Of a stretch of 64,000 bases of DNA, positions 26,557-35,003 are shown one piece after another. Under the pieces are notes generated by a model. The model worked only from the letters and a program-made list of their open reading frames with translations. It made no database searches and was not told the origin of the DNA. The stretch's first letter is position 1. Every line of letters starts with the position of its first letter. The position numbers and the translations under genes were made by a program. This DNA is from Microbacterium sp. lyk4-40-TSB-66. GTDB taxonomy: Bacteria > Actinomycetota > Actinomycetes > Actinomycetales > Microbacteriaceae. Location of the stretch: positions 124,001 to 188,000 of the forward strand of contig NZ_JARVRW010000007.1 in NCBI RefSeq assembly GCF_030209475.1, read 5' to 3'.

Positions 26557-28217
26557 CAGGACACCGTCGCCGGGACCCGGTTCGCCTCGTCGGCGATGAT
26601 GTCGGCGCGCTTGCGATAGGTGCGGGCCGACACCCGGTCGAGGGCGATCTGGCCGCGCATCTTCTCGGCCTTCTCGTACAACGACGGACCGCCGAAGCCG
26701 GTCAGCACCTTCACGAGCACCGGCAGCAGCTCGATCATGAAGAACAGCGCGGCGATCAGATAGTGCGCCCAGCGGAGCACCGGCTCACGGTCCGACAGTC
26801 GTTCGAGCGCCGTGATCTGGCTCAGCAGTCCCACCGCCCCCGCGTTGCCGTCGGCGACCGATTCGGAGCGCGCGTTGTACGCGGCCAGCGCCGCCTCGTA
26901 CTGGGTGCGGGCGGCGGGGAGCTGATCCTCCGCCTGCTGCTTGTTGGATTCGGTGGTGGATGCCGCAGCCTCGGTGCCCGCGGCGTTGGCGGCCGCGAGG
27001 GTGGACTGCGCCTGCGCGAGCTGCGTCGACAGGGAGTCGTAGGCCGACTGCGCCTGGCCGAGCTGGGCCTGCGCCGCGTCGGAGCTCGCGCCGTCGCCGG
27101 CGACGCCGGTGCAGCCCGGCACGGTTCCGGCGCCCTGGCCGGTCAGCTCGCACTGGTACACCGCCCGCGCCTGGTCGATCACGCCCTGCTGCGCCGTGAG
27201 CTGCTGCGTGAGCTGGTCGACGGTCTGCTGGGCGGCGGCCGATTCGGCGGAGGTCGACGACGTGCCGGTGACGATGCCCGTCGCCGCCTGGTTCTCGAGC
27301 GCCGACACCTGCGCGGTCGCGGCGTCGAGCGCCTGCTTCTCGGGACCGCCGGTCACCGCATCCTGGTCCGTCAGCGCCTGGGTGACGTTGGTCGAGTTGA
27401 CCTCGCGCACGATGTCGTTCTGGAACACCTGCAGCACGAGGGGTTCCGCCACCACGATGCCGATCAGCGCGGCCATGATCACGCGCGGAAGGGCGAGACC
27501 GAGCAGCCGGAAGATGTTCTTGGTCGAACGCATCGTCGAGGTGAGGAAGCGGTCGAGGTTGAAGATGATGAGGCCCCACACGATCGCGAGGGGGATCGCG
27601 AGCAGGATGCTGACGCGCACGCCGGTCATCAGCGCGAACATCATCGACAGCGCCGAGACGAGGGCCGTGCCCGCGAGCACGAGGAACATCTGCACGAAAC
27701 GGGGGACCTCTTCGGGCACCTCGTCGAGCACGTCGTTGTCGGCGCCGCCGAGCACGGCCATGCGCCGGATCAGCGACAGACTCGGGCGGCGGGGGTCGTG
27801 GCGCCGCAGGCGGGTCGGCCGGGGGTCGGATGCCATGGGGCTCGGAGCGGCCTCGGGCTGCGGTGCGGGAGTCGCCGGCGCGACCTCGACGGGGTCGCGG
27901 TCCAGGCGGAGGGTCTCGTCGTCGGGAGCGGATGCCGCCGGATCGCGGTCGAATCGCAGGGTGTCGTCGTCGGGGCCGGATGCCGCGAAATCGCGGTCGA
28001 GGCGGAGGGTCTCGTCGTCGGCGAAGGGGTCGCGCGGCTCGTCGGCGGGAGGGGCACCCCACGGTTCGGAGGTGTGGTCGGGTGTCGCGGCGTCGGGTTT
28101 CGCCGCGTTCTGCGCGGCGAGGATGTCGTCGAGATACTGCTCGCGTTCCTCGTCCGTCGTGAACTCGATGCGGCCGTCGGAGCCGAAGCGACCGGGCCGG
28201 TGAGCGGAAAAGGACAT
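26556..28217 (-). CDS. DUF4407 membrane protein
   Basis: The 553-residue protein has a charged N-terminal cytoplasmic region (residues 1-165) with a repeated motif DDETLRLDRD / DDDTLRFDRD (three copies, near 68-110). Two closely spaced pairs of helices follow (about 188-235 and 262-285: MFLVLAGTALVSALSMMF; VIMAALIGIVVAEPLV). A long Gln/Ala-rich coiled-coil stretch (about 300-470) and a last helix before a Lys/Arg-rich tail complete it. This matches DUF4407, whose function is unknown. The ATG at 28217 has no RBS but a TACCCT box 6 bases upstream, so the transcript seems leaderless. Confidence 0.82.
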   Translation of the reverse strand: MSFSAHRPGRFGSDGRIEFTTDEEREQYLDDILAAQNAAKPDAATPDHTSEPWGAPPADEPRDPFADDETLRLDRDFAASGPDDDTLRFDRDPAASAPDDETLRLDRDPVEVAPATPAPQPEAAPSPMASDPRPTRLRRHDPRRPSLSLIRRMAVLGGADNDVLDEVPEEVPRFVQMFLVLAGTALVSALSMMFALMTGVRVSILLAIPLAIVWGLIIFNLDRFLTSTMRSTKNIFRLLGLALPRVIMAALIGIVVAEPLVLQVFQNDIVREVNSTNVTQALTDQDAVTGGPEKQALDAATAQVSALENQAATGIVTGTSSTSAESAAAQQTVDQLTQQLTAQQGVIDQARAVYQCELTGQGAGTVPGCTGVAGDGASSDAAQAQLGQAQSAYDSLSTQLAQAQSTLAAANAAGTEAAASTTESNKQQAEDQLPAARTQYEAALAAYNARSESVADGNAGAVGLLSQITALERLSDREPVLRWAHYLIAALFFMIELLPVLVKVLTGFGGPSLYEKAEKMRGQIALDRVSARTYRKRADIIADEANRVPATVS

Positions 28218-28223
28218 TCGCAC

Positions 28224-28229
28224 AGGGTA
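28224..28229 (-). promoter_or_regulatory. -10 box of leaderless DUF4407 gene
   Basis: GTACCCT on the minus strand lies 6 bases before the ATG. The rlmN promoter at 38870 carries the same GTACCCT. Confidence 0.55.
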
Positions 28230-28313
28230 CGACGCGATCCCTGCTCTCTCCTGAGCGCCTCCTGAGGCGCTGCCCAGCGCCGCCCGGGCGCCCGAGGCCG
28301 CCCCGCACACGAG

Positions 28314-28343
28314 AGCGGGCCGGACGCTAACGCCCGACCCGCT
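28314..28343 (-). terminator. Terminator-like hairpin after the aldo-keto reductase
   Basis: AGCGGG-CCGG pairs with CCGA-CCCGCT over a short loop, with one internal mismatch, 12 bases downstream of the reductase stop. It probably ends that transcript before the DUF4407 promoter. Confidence 0.6.
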
Positions 28344-28355
28344 CCCTCGCCGTCG

Positions 28356-29369
28356 TCAGACCAGTCGCTGCTTCGGCGACACCTCGTAGGTGTTCTCGGG
28401 GTCGGAGAACACCGCGCCACCCAGCGCCTCGTCGATGGCGGTGAGGGTGTCGGCATCCAGGGTCACGCCCGACGCCTTCACGGTGTCGGCGAGCTGCTCG
28501 GGACGCGAGGCCCCCACGAGCGCCGCGGCGATGTTGGGGTTCTGCAGCACCCACGCGATCGCGAGCTGCGGCATGGAGAGCCCGGCCCCGTCGGCGATGG
28601 GCTTGAGGCGCTGCACGGCCTCGAGGGTGTCGTCGTTCAGGAACCGCTTGATGAAGTTCGCGCCGCTCTTCTCGTCGGTCGCGCGCGAGCCCTCGGGCAC
28701 CGGCTGGCCGGGCAGGTACTTGCCGCTCAGCACGCCCTGCGCCATGGGCGACCACACGATCTGCGAGATGCCCAGCTCTTCGCTGGTCGGAACGACCTTG
28801 CCCTCGATCACACGCCAGAGCATCGAGTACTGCGGCTGGTTCGAGATGAGCTGGATGCCGAGCTGTTTCGCCAGCGCGTGCCCCTCGCGCAGCTGCTCGG
28901 CGGTCCACTCCGAGACGCCGATGTAGAGGGCCTTGCCCTGGCGGACGACGTCGGCGAACGCCTGGAACGTCTCTTCGAGCGGGGTCTCGTAGTCGAAGCG
29001 GTGCGCCTGGTAGAGATCGACGTAGTCGGTGCCGAGGCGCTTCAGCGACCCATTGATGGAGTCCATGATGTGCTTGCGGCTGAGACCGGTGTCGTTCGGC
29101 CCCATCGGACCGGTGGGGAAGTACACCTTCGTGAAGATCTCGAGCGATTCGCGCCGCTGACCCTCGAGCGCCTTCCCGAGCACCGTCTCGGCCGCCGTGT
29201 TGGCGTACGTGTCGGCGGTGTCGAACGTCGTGATGCCCGCGTCGAGCGCCGCATGCACCGTCTTGACCGCCGCGTCGTCACCGACCTGCGAGCCGTGGGT
29301 CACCCAGTTGCCGAGGGTGATCTCCGAAATCTTGAATCCACTGTTTCCGAGGTAGCGATAACCGACCAT
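28356..29369 (-). CDS. Aldo/keto reductase (Kv-beta-like)
   Basis: This 337-residue TIM-barrel oxidoreductase has the catalytic Asp/Tyr in TFDTADTYAN (residues 49-58), Lys in EIFTKVYFPTG (near 82) and His in DLYQAHRFDYETP (near 121). NADPH-binding signatures lie in the C-terminal half (GVLSGKYLPGQPVPEGSR; LVGASRPEQL). By eye it is closest to the voltage-gated-potassium-channel beta-like AKRs. The GGAGG sits directly against the ATG, so it is unlikely to be a working RBS; a TAGCGT box 6 bases upstream points to a leaderless mRNA. Confidence 0.9.
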   Translation of the reverse strand: MVGYRYLGNSGFKISEITLGNWVTHGSQVGDDAAVKTVHAALDAGITTFDTADTYANTAAETVLGKALEGQRRESLEIFTKVYFPTGPMGPNDTGLSRKHIMDSINGSLKRLGTDYVDLYQAHRFDYETPLEETFQAFADVVRQGKALYIGVSEWTAEQLREGHALAKQLGIQLISNQPQYSMLWRVIEGKVVPTSEELGISQIVWSPMAQGVLSGKYLPGQPVPEGSRATDEKSGANFIKRFLNDDTLEAVQRLKPIADGAGLSMPQLAIAWVLQNPNIAAALVGASRPEQLADTVKASGVTLDADTLTAIDEALGGAVFSDPENTYEVSPKQRLV

Positions 29370-29375
29370 CCTCCA

Positions 29376-29381
29376 ACGCTA
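29376..29381 (-). promoter_or_regulatory. -10 box of leaderless aldo-keto reductase
   Basis: TAGCGT on the minus strand is 6 bases before the ATG at 29369. The same hexamer precedes the genes at 45468 and 60361. Confidence 0.55.
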
Positions 29382-29420
29382 ACGCTCCCCTCCGACACCG
29401 GGGCCGTGGCATCCCTCCTC

Positions 29421-29486
29421 CGCGTGAGTCGCCGGGATTCGTCGCTTCGGATGCCCCGTAAGCGACACATCTCGGCGACTCACGCG
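29421..29486. repeat. Nested intergenic palindrome, GTGAGTCGCCG family, copy 2
   Basis: Perfect 14-bp outer arms CGCGTGAGTCGCCG and CGGCGACTCACGCG enclose inner arms GTCGCT / AGCGAC. It closely matches the element at 15304. A run of CGCGCAGCG words follows to 29550. Confidence 0.75.
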
Positions 29487-29554
29487 CTCGCGCAGCGCGC
29501 ACACGCGCGCAGCCGCACTCCCTCGCGCAGCGCGCAGCACGCTCGCGCAGCGAC

Positions 29555-30358
29555 TCACGCGTCCTTGCGGATCCACCGGAACGTCACGCGCACCAGGGCG
29601 AGCCCGACCACCAGCCAGATCAGGGTCACCAGCAGGATGAGCGGGTGATCCCACGAGCCCGACGGCTCGGCTGCGGCGAAGCTCTCGGGCAGGAACACCG
29701 AACGGAACCCCTGCGCCAGCCACTTCAGCGGGAAGACGCTCGCCACGTTCTGCAGCCACTCGGGGAGGGCGGCGAAGTTGATGTAGACGCCCGAGATGAA
29801 CTGCAGCAGCAGCACGATCGGGATGACGACGCCGGTGGCGCTGCGGCCGGTGCGCGGGAGCGCCGACAGGCCGATACCGAGGATCGCGCACGTGGTGACC
29901 CCGAGCAGGAACACCCACGCGAAGGTCAGCCAATGCTCCGGATCGGTCGGCAGAGGCACGCCGAAGAACACCGCTGCCACCACGATGAGCAGCACCGACT
30001 GCAGGAAACCCGTCACCAGCACCTGGCCGAGTTTGCCGATGAAGTACGACACGGGGCTCAGCGGAGTGCCGCCCAGGCGCTTGAGGGTGCCGTCGCTGCG
30101 CTCCATCGCGATGTCGATCGACATGTTCTGCAAGCCCGACAGCAGAACGCCCGCGGCGAGCATCGCGGGGAGGTAGAACTGCGCGGCATCCACCTCGTCT
30201 CCGGGCGGGCCGAACGTCTGCGCGTCGAAGGCGACGGAGAAGATCAGCAGGATCATCACCGGGAACAGGAACGTGAAGAACACCGAGTCGCCCTGACGGA
30301 AGTACGCGCGCACCTCGAACGCGACGCGCGCGGCGCCCAGCCGCAGCACGCGGCTCAC
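29555..30358 (-). CDS. ABC-2 type transporter permease
   Basis: The 267-residue permease has six hydrophobic segments and the ABC-2 family layout: N-terminal cytoplasmic stretch (VRAYFRQGDSVFFTFLFPVMILL), SDGTLKRLGGTPLSPVSYFIGKL (near 89-112) and a C-terminal PLKWLAQGFR motif. It is coupled to the ATPase gene upstream (ATGA overlap at 30355-30358). The substrate is unknown; such pairs export drugs, lipids or peptides. Confidence 0.9.
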   Translation of the reverse strand: MSRVLRLGAARVAFEVRAYFRQGDSVFFTFLFPVMILLIFSVAFDAQTFGPPGDEVDAAQFYLPAMLAAGVLLSGLQNMSIDIAMERSDGTLKRLGGTPLSPVSYFIGKLGQVLVTGFLQSVLLIVVAAVFFGVPLPTDPEHWLTFAWVFLLGVTTCAILGIGLSALPRTGRSATGVVIPIVLLLQFISGVYINFAALPEWLQNVASVFPLKWLAQGFRSVFLPESFAAAEPSGSWDHPLILLVTLIWLVVGLALVRVTFRWIRKDA

Positions 30359-31230
30359 GCCACGCCTCCCGCGGCGGTGGTGCGACGGGCCTCGTCGCCG
30401 AGGAACGAGAGGTAGACGTCTTCGAGGCTCGGGCGCACGACCTCGAGCCGCTCCGGTTCACCGAGGCGGGCGTACAGCGACGCGACGGCCGCCCCCGGGT
30501 CCTGCGTGCGTTCCTCGCGCGTCTCCCCGCCTTCGCGCCAGCGCACGACGGGCACGCGCGCGTCGGGTCCGCCGAGCTCGTCGATACGGCCGACGGATGC
30601 CATCTGCCCGCCGACGATGATCGCGGCGCGCTCCGCCAGTTCGGCCGCCTCGTCGAGGTAGTGGGTGGTCAGCAGGATCGTGGTGCCCTGGCGCTGCAGG
30701 TCGCGGATGAGGTCCCAGAACTGCCGCCGCACCTCGGGGTCGAACCCGGTCGTGGGCTCGTCGAGGAAGAGCAGCTCGGGGCGGCCGATGATGCCGAGCG
30801 CCACGTCGACGCGGCGACGCTGCCCGCCCGACAGCTTGCGCACCGAGACCTTGGCCTTCTCGGCGAGTCCCACCGACGCGATCACCTCGTCGACGTCGCG
30901 CGGGCGCGGATAGAACGAGGCGAAGTGCGCGAGCATCTCGCGCACGCTCGCGGTCGGCGCTTCACCGGTGTTCTGCAGCACGATGCCGAGCCGGGCCTTC
31001 CAGTCCAGCCCGCCGCGGTGCGGGTCGACGCCGAGCACGCGCACCTCGCCGCTCGTACGATCGCGGTAGCCCTCGAGGATCTCGATGACGGTGCTCTTGC
31101 CCGCCCCGTTGGGTCCGAGCAGCGCGAACGTCTCACCGCGGCGGATGTCGAACGACACGCCCCGCAGCGCCTCGAGTCCCCCTCGGTAGGTCTTGCGCAG
31201 GTTCTCGACCTCGACGACGCTCTCGCTCAT
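30355..31230 (-). CDS. ABC-2 exporter ATP-binding protein
   Basis: This 291-residue ATPase has Walker A GPNGAGKST (near residue 39), signature LSGGQRRRVDVALGI (near 135), Walker B LLFLDEPTTGFDP and switch LLTTHYLDEAAEL. The ~70-residue C-terminal extension is usual for ABC-2 exporters. The ATG at 31230 was chosen as the first residue of the conserved domain; the long open frame upstream is antisense to the GT2 gene. Confidence 0.92.
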   Translation of the reverse strand: MSESVVEVENLRKTYRGGLEALRGVSFDIRRGETFALLGPNGAGKSTVIEILEGYRDRTSGEVRVLGVDPHRGGLDWKARLGIVLQNTGEAPTASVREMLAHFASFYPRPRDVDEVIASVGLAEKAKVSVRKLSGGQRRRVDVALGIIGRPELLFLDEPTTGFDPEVRRQFWDLIRDLQRQGTTILLTTHYLDEAAELAERAAIIVGGQMASVGRIDELGGPDARVPVVRWREGGETREERTQDPGAAVASLYARLGEPERLEVVRPSLEDVYLSFLGDEARRTTAAGGVA

Positions 31231-31503
31231 GGGCCCAGTCTGGCGCACGGGGCGGCGACGGGAACGGCGAGCAGGGGACGTCGGCATCCACTGTCCGACC
31301 GACCCGCCCGAGTCGGGGCCAACCTGGCAATGACCTGACCGATCCAAACCATCCCCCCACCTCGCCGCGCATAACGCGTACGGCCGGATGATCTGCCTCG
31401 CGGGACCGGCACCGGCATCACTCCGTCGTCGGCTCGACTCCCCCCTCGCCGACTGTGTCCCCTCCCATCCCCGAATCGTCCCCCGGACGCCGGAGGTCCC
31501 CTG
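31231..31503. other. Upstream region of the polysaccharide/sortase operon
   Basis: This 273-base gap separates the divergent exporter ATPase and GT2 genes and must hold both promoters. I see no clear promoter boxes and no known riboswitch. The only readable element is the GT2 RBS, GGAGG at 31492-31496. Confidence 0.4.
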
Positions 31504-32982
31504 ATGTTTCCCCTCGGCACTCTCATGCCCCCTTTCGCGCAGACCGCACCCGACCCCACTCCGGGGCCCCTGCTCACCCCCGTCGCCCCCGCTCCCGGTC
31601 AACAGCCCGTCGACGTCCCCGTCCCCGCCCAGCCGGGCTCCTCCGTCACCGGGAGCTTCCTCCCCGACTGGTCGATCGGTGAATGGCTCGGTTACAGCGG
31701 CATCATCGTGCTGGCACTGGCGCTCACCGTCGTCGCGACGACGACGCTGTGGTGGATGCTGCACGCCTGGCGCTCCGCGGACGACCTGCGAGCCACGCAG
31801 TTCAGCTCCGCACCGCGGCCGTCTCGACACCGCTTCACCCTCCTGGTCCCCGGGCGCCACGAGGAGGAGGTCATGGGTCAGACGCTCGACCGCCTCGCCC
31901 AGCAGGACCACCCGAACTTCGAGATCATCGCGATCGTCGGACACGACGACCCCGGCACGGAACTCGTCGTACGACAGGCCGCCGCTCGGCATCCCGACCT
32001 CATCACGGTCGTCGTCGACGACAGCGTGCCCAAGAACAAGCCCAAGGCGCTGAACAGGGCCCTGCAGATCGCCACGGGCGACGTGGTCGGCGTCTTCGAC
32101 GCCGAGGACGAGGTGCATCCGGGGCTCCTCACCGTCGTCGACTCGAAGTTCCAGGAGACCGACGCCGACGTCGTGCAGGGCGGCGTGCAGCTGATGAACT
32201 TCGAGACGAGCTGGTGGTCGCTGCGCAACGTGCTCGAGTACTACTTCTGGTTCCGTTCGCGCCTGCACTTCCACGCGCGCTCCAAGTTCATCCCCCTCGG
32301 CGGCAACACCGTCTTCGTCACCCGTGACCGTCTCACCTGGTCGAAGGGCTGGGACGAGGAGTGCCTGGCCGAGGACTGCGAGCTGGGCGTACGCCTCTCC
32401 AGCGACGGCGCGAAGGTCGTCGTCGCGTACAACCCCGAGTACGTCACCCGCGAAGAGACGCCCCCGACACTGAAGTCCCTCTACAAGCAGCGGACCCGGT
32501 GGAACCAGGGCTTCCTGCAGGTGCTCGGCAAGGGCGAGTGGAAGGCGCTGCCGACGCTTCGCCAGCGCATGTACGCGCGATACCTGCTGAACATGCCGTT
32601 CCTGCAGGCTGCGACGGGTCTGCTCATTCCGATCTCGATCGCCTTCATCCTGCTCGTCAAGGTCCCCACCGCCGTCGCGCTCCTCACCTTCCTCCCGCTC
32701 GTACCCACCGTCCTCACGCTCGTCGCGGAAGCCGCGGGACTGACGGAGTTCGGACGCGTGTACGGCAAGAAGGTCCGGGTCCGCGATTATGTGCGGCTCG
32801 TGCTCGGCCTCGTGCCCTACCAGGTGTTCCTCGCCGCCGCGGCCGTGCGTTCGGTCGTCCGACAGCTGCGCGGTGACGGGAGTTGGGAGAAGACCGAGCA
32901 CACCGGTGCGCACCGGGATGCCGTGAACCCGGCGCCGGAGGCCCGCGAACTCGTCAGCGCGACGACGGAGGCGAACCGATGA
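31504..32982 (+). CDS. Cellulose-synthase-like GT2 glycosyltransferase
   Basis: This 492-residue membrane glycosyltransferase carries the processive GT2 motifs in order: DD in TVVVDDSVPKNKPKALN (near 177), GVFDAEDEVHPG (near 195), AEDCELGVRL (TED-type, near 291) and QRTRW at residue 329. A Pro-rich N-terminus and a helix (IIVLALALTVVATTTLWW) precede it, and three to four C-terminal helices form the channel part. No PilZ domain follows, so c-di-GMP control is not evident. It probably polymerises and exports a beta-linked glycan. It is first in an operon with a GT39-like enzyme, a DUF4397 protein and a GH8-sortase fusion. GGAGG sits 7 bases before the ATG. Confidence 0.9.
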   Translation: MFPLGTLMPPFAQTAPDPTPGPLLTPVAPAPGQQPVDVPVPAQPGSSVTGSFLPDWSIGEWLGYSGIIVLALALTVVATTTLWWMLHAWRSADDLRATQFSSAPRPSRHRFTLLVPGRHEEEVMGQTLDRLAQQDHPNFEIIAIVGHDDPGTELVVRQAAARHPDLITVVVDDSVPKNKPKALNRALQIATGDVVGVFDAEDEVHPGLLTVVDSKFQETDADVVQGGVQLMNFETSWWSLRNVLEYYFWFRSRLHFHARSKFIPLGGNTVFVTRDRLTWSKGWDEECLAEDCELGVRLSSDGAKVVVAYNPEYVTREETPPTLKSLYKQRTRWNQGFLQVLGKGEWKALPTLRQRMYARYLLNMPFLQAATGLLIPISIAFILLVKVPTAVALLTFLPLVPTVLTLVAEAAGLTEFGRVYGKKVRVRDYVRLVLGLVPYQVFLAAAAVRSVVRQLRGDGSWEKTEHTGAHRDAVNPAPEARELVSATTEANR

Positions 32983-34952
32983 CCTCCACGATCGATCGGC
33001 CCGCTGCGGCGAGCGCCGCGCAGAGCATCGACGCACCGCCCCGCACCCGAAGCCGGCGGCTGCTCGACGCCGCCTGGCTGCTTCCCCCTCTGCTGATCGG
33101 CCTTCTCGTCAACGCGCTGAACCTCGGCGGGTCGCCGCAACGCATCGACGACGAGGGCACCTACACCGCGCAGGCGTGGAGCATCGGCAACCTCGGAGAG
33201 CTGACCCACTACACCTACTGGTACGACCACCCGCCCCTCGGCTGGATCCAGATCGCCGCGTGGGTGGGGCTCACCGACGGTTGGGGGCGCTACGACGTCG
33301 CCGTGATCGCCGCCCGAGAGGCGATGCTCGTGGCCACCGCGATCGCGGCCGTCCTGCTCTGGTACCTCGTACGTCGCATCGGATTCGCCCGCCTGACGGC
33401 ATCCGTCTCCGTGGCGATCTTCCTCCTGTCGCCCCTCGCCGTGCAGTTCCACCGCCAGGTCTACCTCGACAACATCGCGACCGCGTGGCTGCTCGCCGCC
33501 CTCCTGCTCGCCATGAGCAGGCGCGCTCAGCTCATCGGGTACATCGGCGCTGCCGCCGCTCTCGGGGTAGCCGTGCTGACGAAGGAGACCTACCTGCTCG
33601 CGCTGCCGCTGGTGGCCTGGCTGATGTGGCGCGGAGCCGACCGCACCACGAGGCGCTACACGCTCTCGGTGGCGACGGCGGTCTTCGCCCTCATGGGCCT
33701 GGTCTACGTCGCGTTCGCGGTGGTGAAGGGCGAGGTCATGCCGGCAACGGGCCGCGTGAGCCTGTGGGACGGCCTCGCCTTCCAGCTGGCGTCGCGCGAG
33801 GGCAGCGGGTCGCTGTTCGACCCAAACAGCCTGTTCTCCCGCACGGTCGGACTCTGGTGGCAGCTCGACGCGGTCCTCATCGTCACCGCGCTCGTCGTCG
33901 CGGTCGGAGGGCTCATCGTGCGGCGCCTGCGCCCCTGGGCCGTCGTGTTGCTCGCCCTGACGGCCTTCATGTTCCGCGGGGGCTACCTTCCGGTGCCGTA
34001 CGTGATCATGCTGCTCCCCTTCGCCGCGATCGTGGTGGCAGGGATGGGGCAGATCGCACTCGAGCAGCTCCGCTCCCGTACCGCCCTGCGGCGGATCGGT
34101 GGCGCGACCCTCGCCTCGGGACTGGTCGTAGCACTCGTCGCGGCCGGGCCGCTGTGGGCCACCCAGCTGCGCGGGTTCCTGCTCGCCGACCTCGACCGCC
34201 CGCTGCGCGACGCCGAATCGTGGATGACGCAGAACGCGTCGGGAGATGCGCGCATGCTCGTCGACGACGCGATGTGGGTCGACCTCGTCGACGCCGGGTT
34301 CGCCCGCGAGAACGTGGTCTGGTACTACAAGGCCGACACCGACACCGATGTGCAGGAGCTCGCGCCCGACGGCTGGCGAGACTACGACTACGTGATCACC
34401 ACGGACTCGATGCGGACCTTCCCCACCGAGTTCCCGACCGTCCGTCAGGCCATCGAGAACAGCGTCGTCGTCGCCTCGTTCGGCGAGGGTGCGCAGCAGG
34501 TCGACGTGCGCCTCGTCGACCGCGATCAGGCCGCCCTCGCGCAGGCCGCCGACGACGGACTGTATGCCGCACGCTCCATCGCAGGGCAGCAGCTGCTGCG
34601 CAACCCCGACGTCGGCGTCCCCGGTGCGGCGCAGGACCTGCTCACCTCCGGAGTCGTCGATGGACGCATCCTGCTCACGCTCGGTCAGCTTTCCTCGACC
34701 GGCCGCATCGACCTCGCCGACATCGGGCAGCTGGAGGGGGATCCCTCCGGAGTCCACCGTCGACTCGTCATCAGCTCGTTCGCGGGACAGGACGCACGTG
34801 GCACGGCACCCGGCTCCGACGCGGTGGTGCGGTTCTACGAGTCTCTCGCGGGCCAGCTGCGCCCGGTCTCGGTCGAACGCAGCGACGCCGGGGTGGTCGT
34901 GACCTTCTCCCCCGACGAACCGACCGGCCTGCTTGCCCGTCCGCCCGCGTGA
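32979..34952 (+). CDS. GT39/ArnT-like membrane glycosyltransferase
   Basis: The 657-residue protein has about 11 membrane helices in the first 400 residues and a soluble C-terminal domain. The first loop contains IDDEGTYTAQAW (the acidic pair typical of PMT/ArnT GT-C enzymes) and HYTYWYDHPPLGWIQI, matching the glycosyltransferase family 39 pattern in Gram-positives. It would transfer a sugar from a polyprenyl-phosphate donor on the outer face of the membrane. It overlaps the GT2 gene by 4 bases (ATGA). A likely role is decoration of the GT2 glycan or of a surface protein; the acceptor is not known. Confidence 0.88.
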   Translation: MTSTIDRPAAASAAQSIDAPPRTRSRRLLDAAWLLPPLLIGLLVNALNLGGSPQRIDDEGTYTAQAWSIGNLGELTHYTYWYDHPPLGWIQIAAWVGLTDGWGRYDVAVIAAREAMLVATAIAAVLLWYLVRRIGFARLTASVSVAIFLLSPLAVQFHRQVYLDNIATAWLLAALLLAMSRRAQLIGYIGAAAALGVAVLTKETYLLALPLVAWLMWRGADRTTRRYTLSVATAVFALMGLVYVAFAVVKGEVMPATGRVSLWDGLAFQLASREGSGSLFDPNSLFSRTVGLWWQLDAVLIVTALVVAVGGLIVRRLRPWAVVLLALTAFMFRGGYLPVPYVIMLLPFAAIVVAGMGQIALEQLRSRTALRRIGGATLASGLVVALVAAGPLWATQLRGFLLADLDRPLRDAESWMTQNASGDARMLVDDAMWVDLVDAGFARENVVWYYKADTDTDVQELAPDGWRDYDYVITTDSMRTFPTEFPTVRQAIENSVVVASFGEGAQQVDVRLVDRDQAALAQAADDGLYAARSIAGQQLLRNPDVGVPGAAQDLLTSGVVDGRILLTLGQLSSTGRIDLADIGQLEGDPSGVHRRLVISSFAGQDARGTAPGSDAVVRFYESLAGQLRPVSVERSDAGVVVTFSPDEPTGLLARPPA

Positions 34953-35003
34953 AAACGCTCCCTCACCGCCTCATCCCCTGACCCCCCGATGAAAGGATCC
35001 GCC

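Noticed and set aside
29487..29550. CGCGCAGCG repeat run as a coding or regulatory element
   Set aside because: It is a short simple-sequence tract with no start, RBS or consistent structure.
31280..31420. Possible riboswitch upstream of the GT2 gene
   Set aside because: I looked for c-di-GMP and c-di-AMP riboswitch blocks because of the cellulose-synthase-like gene. The conserved sequences are not there.
32817..34757. 646-codon minus-strand frame opposite the GT39-like gene
   Set aside because: It has no recognisable domain and an unnatural Glu/Gln/Arg/Gly composition.
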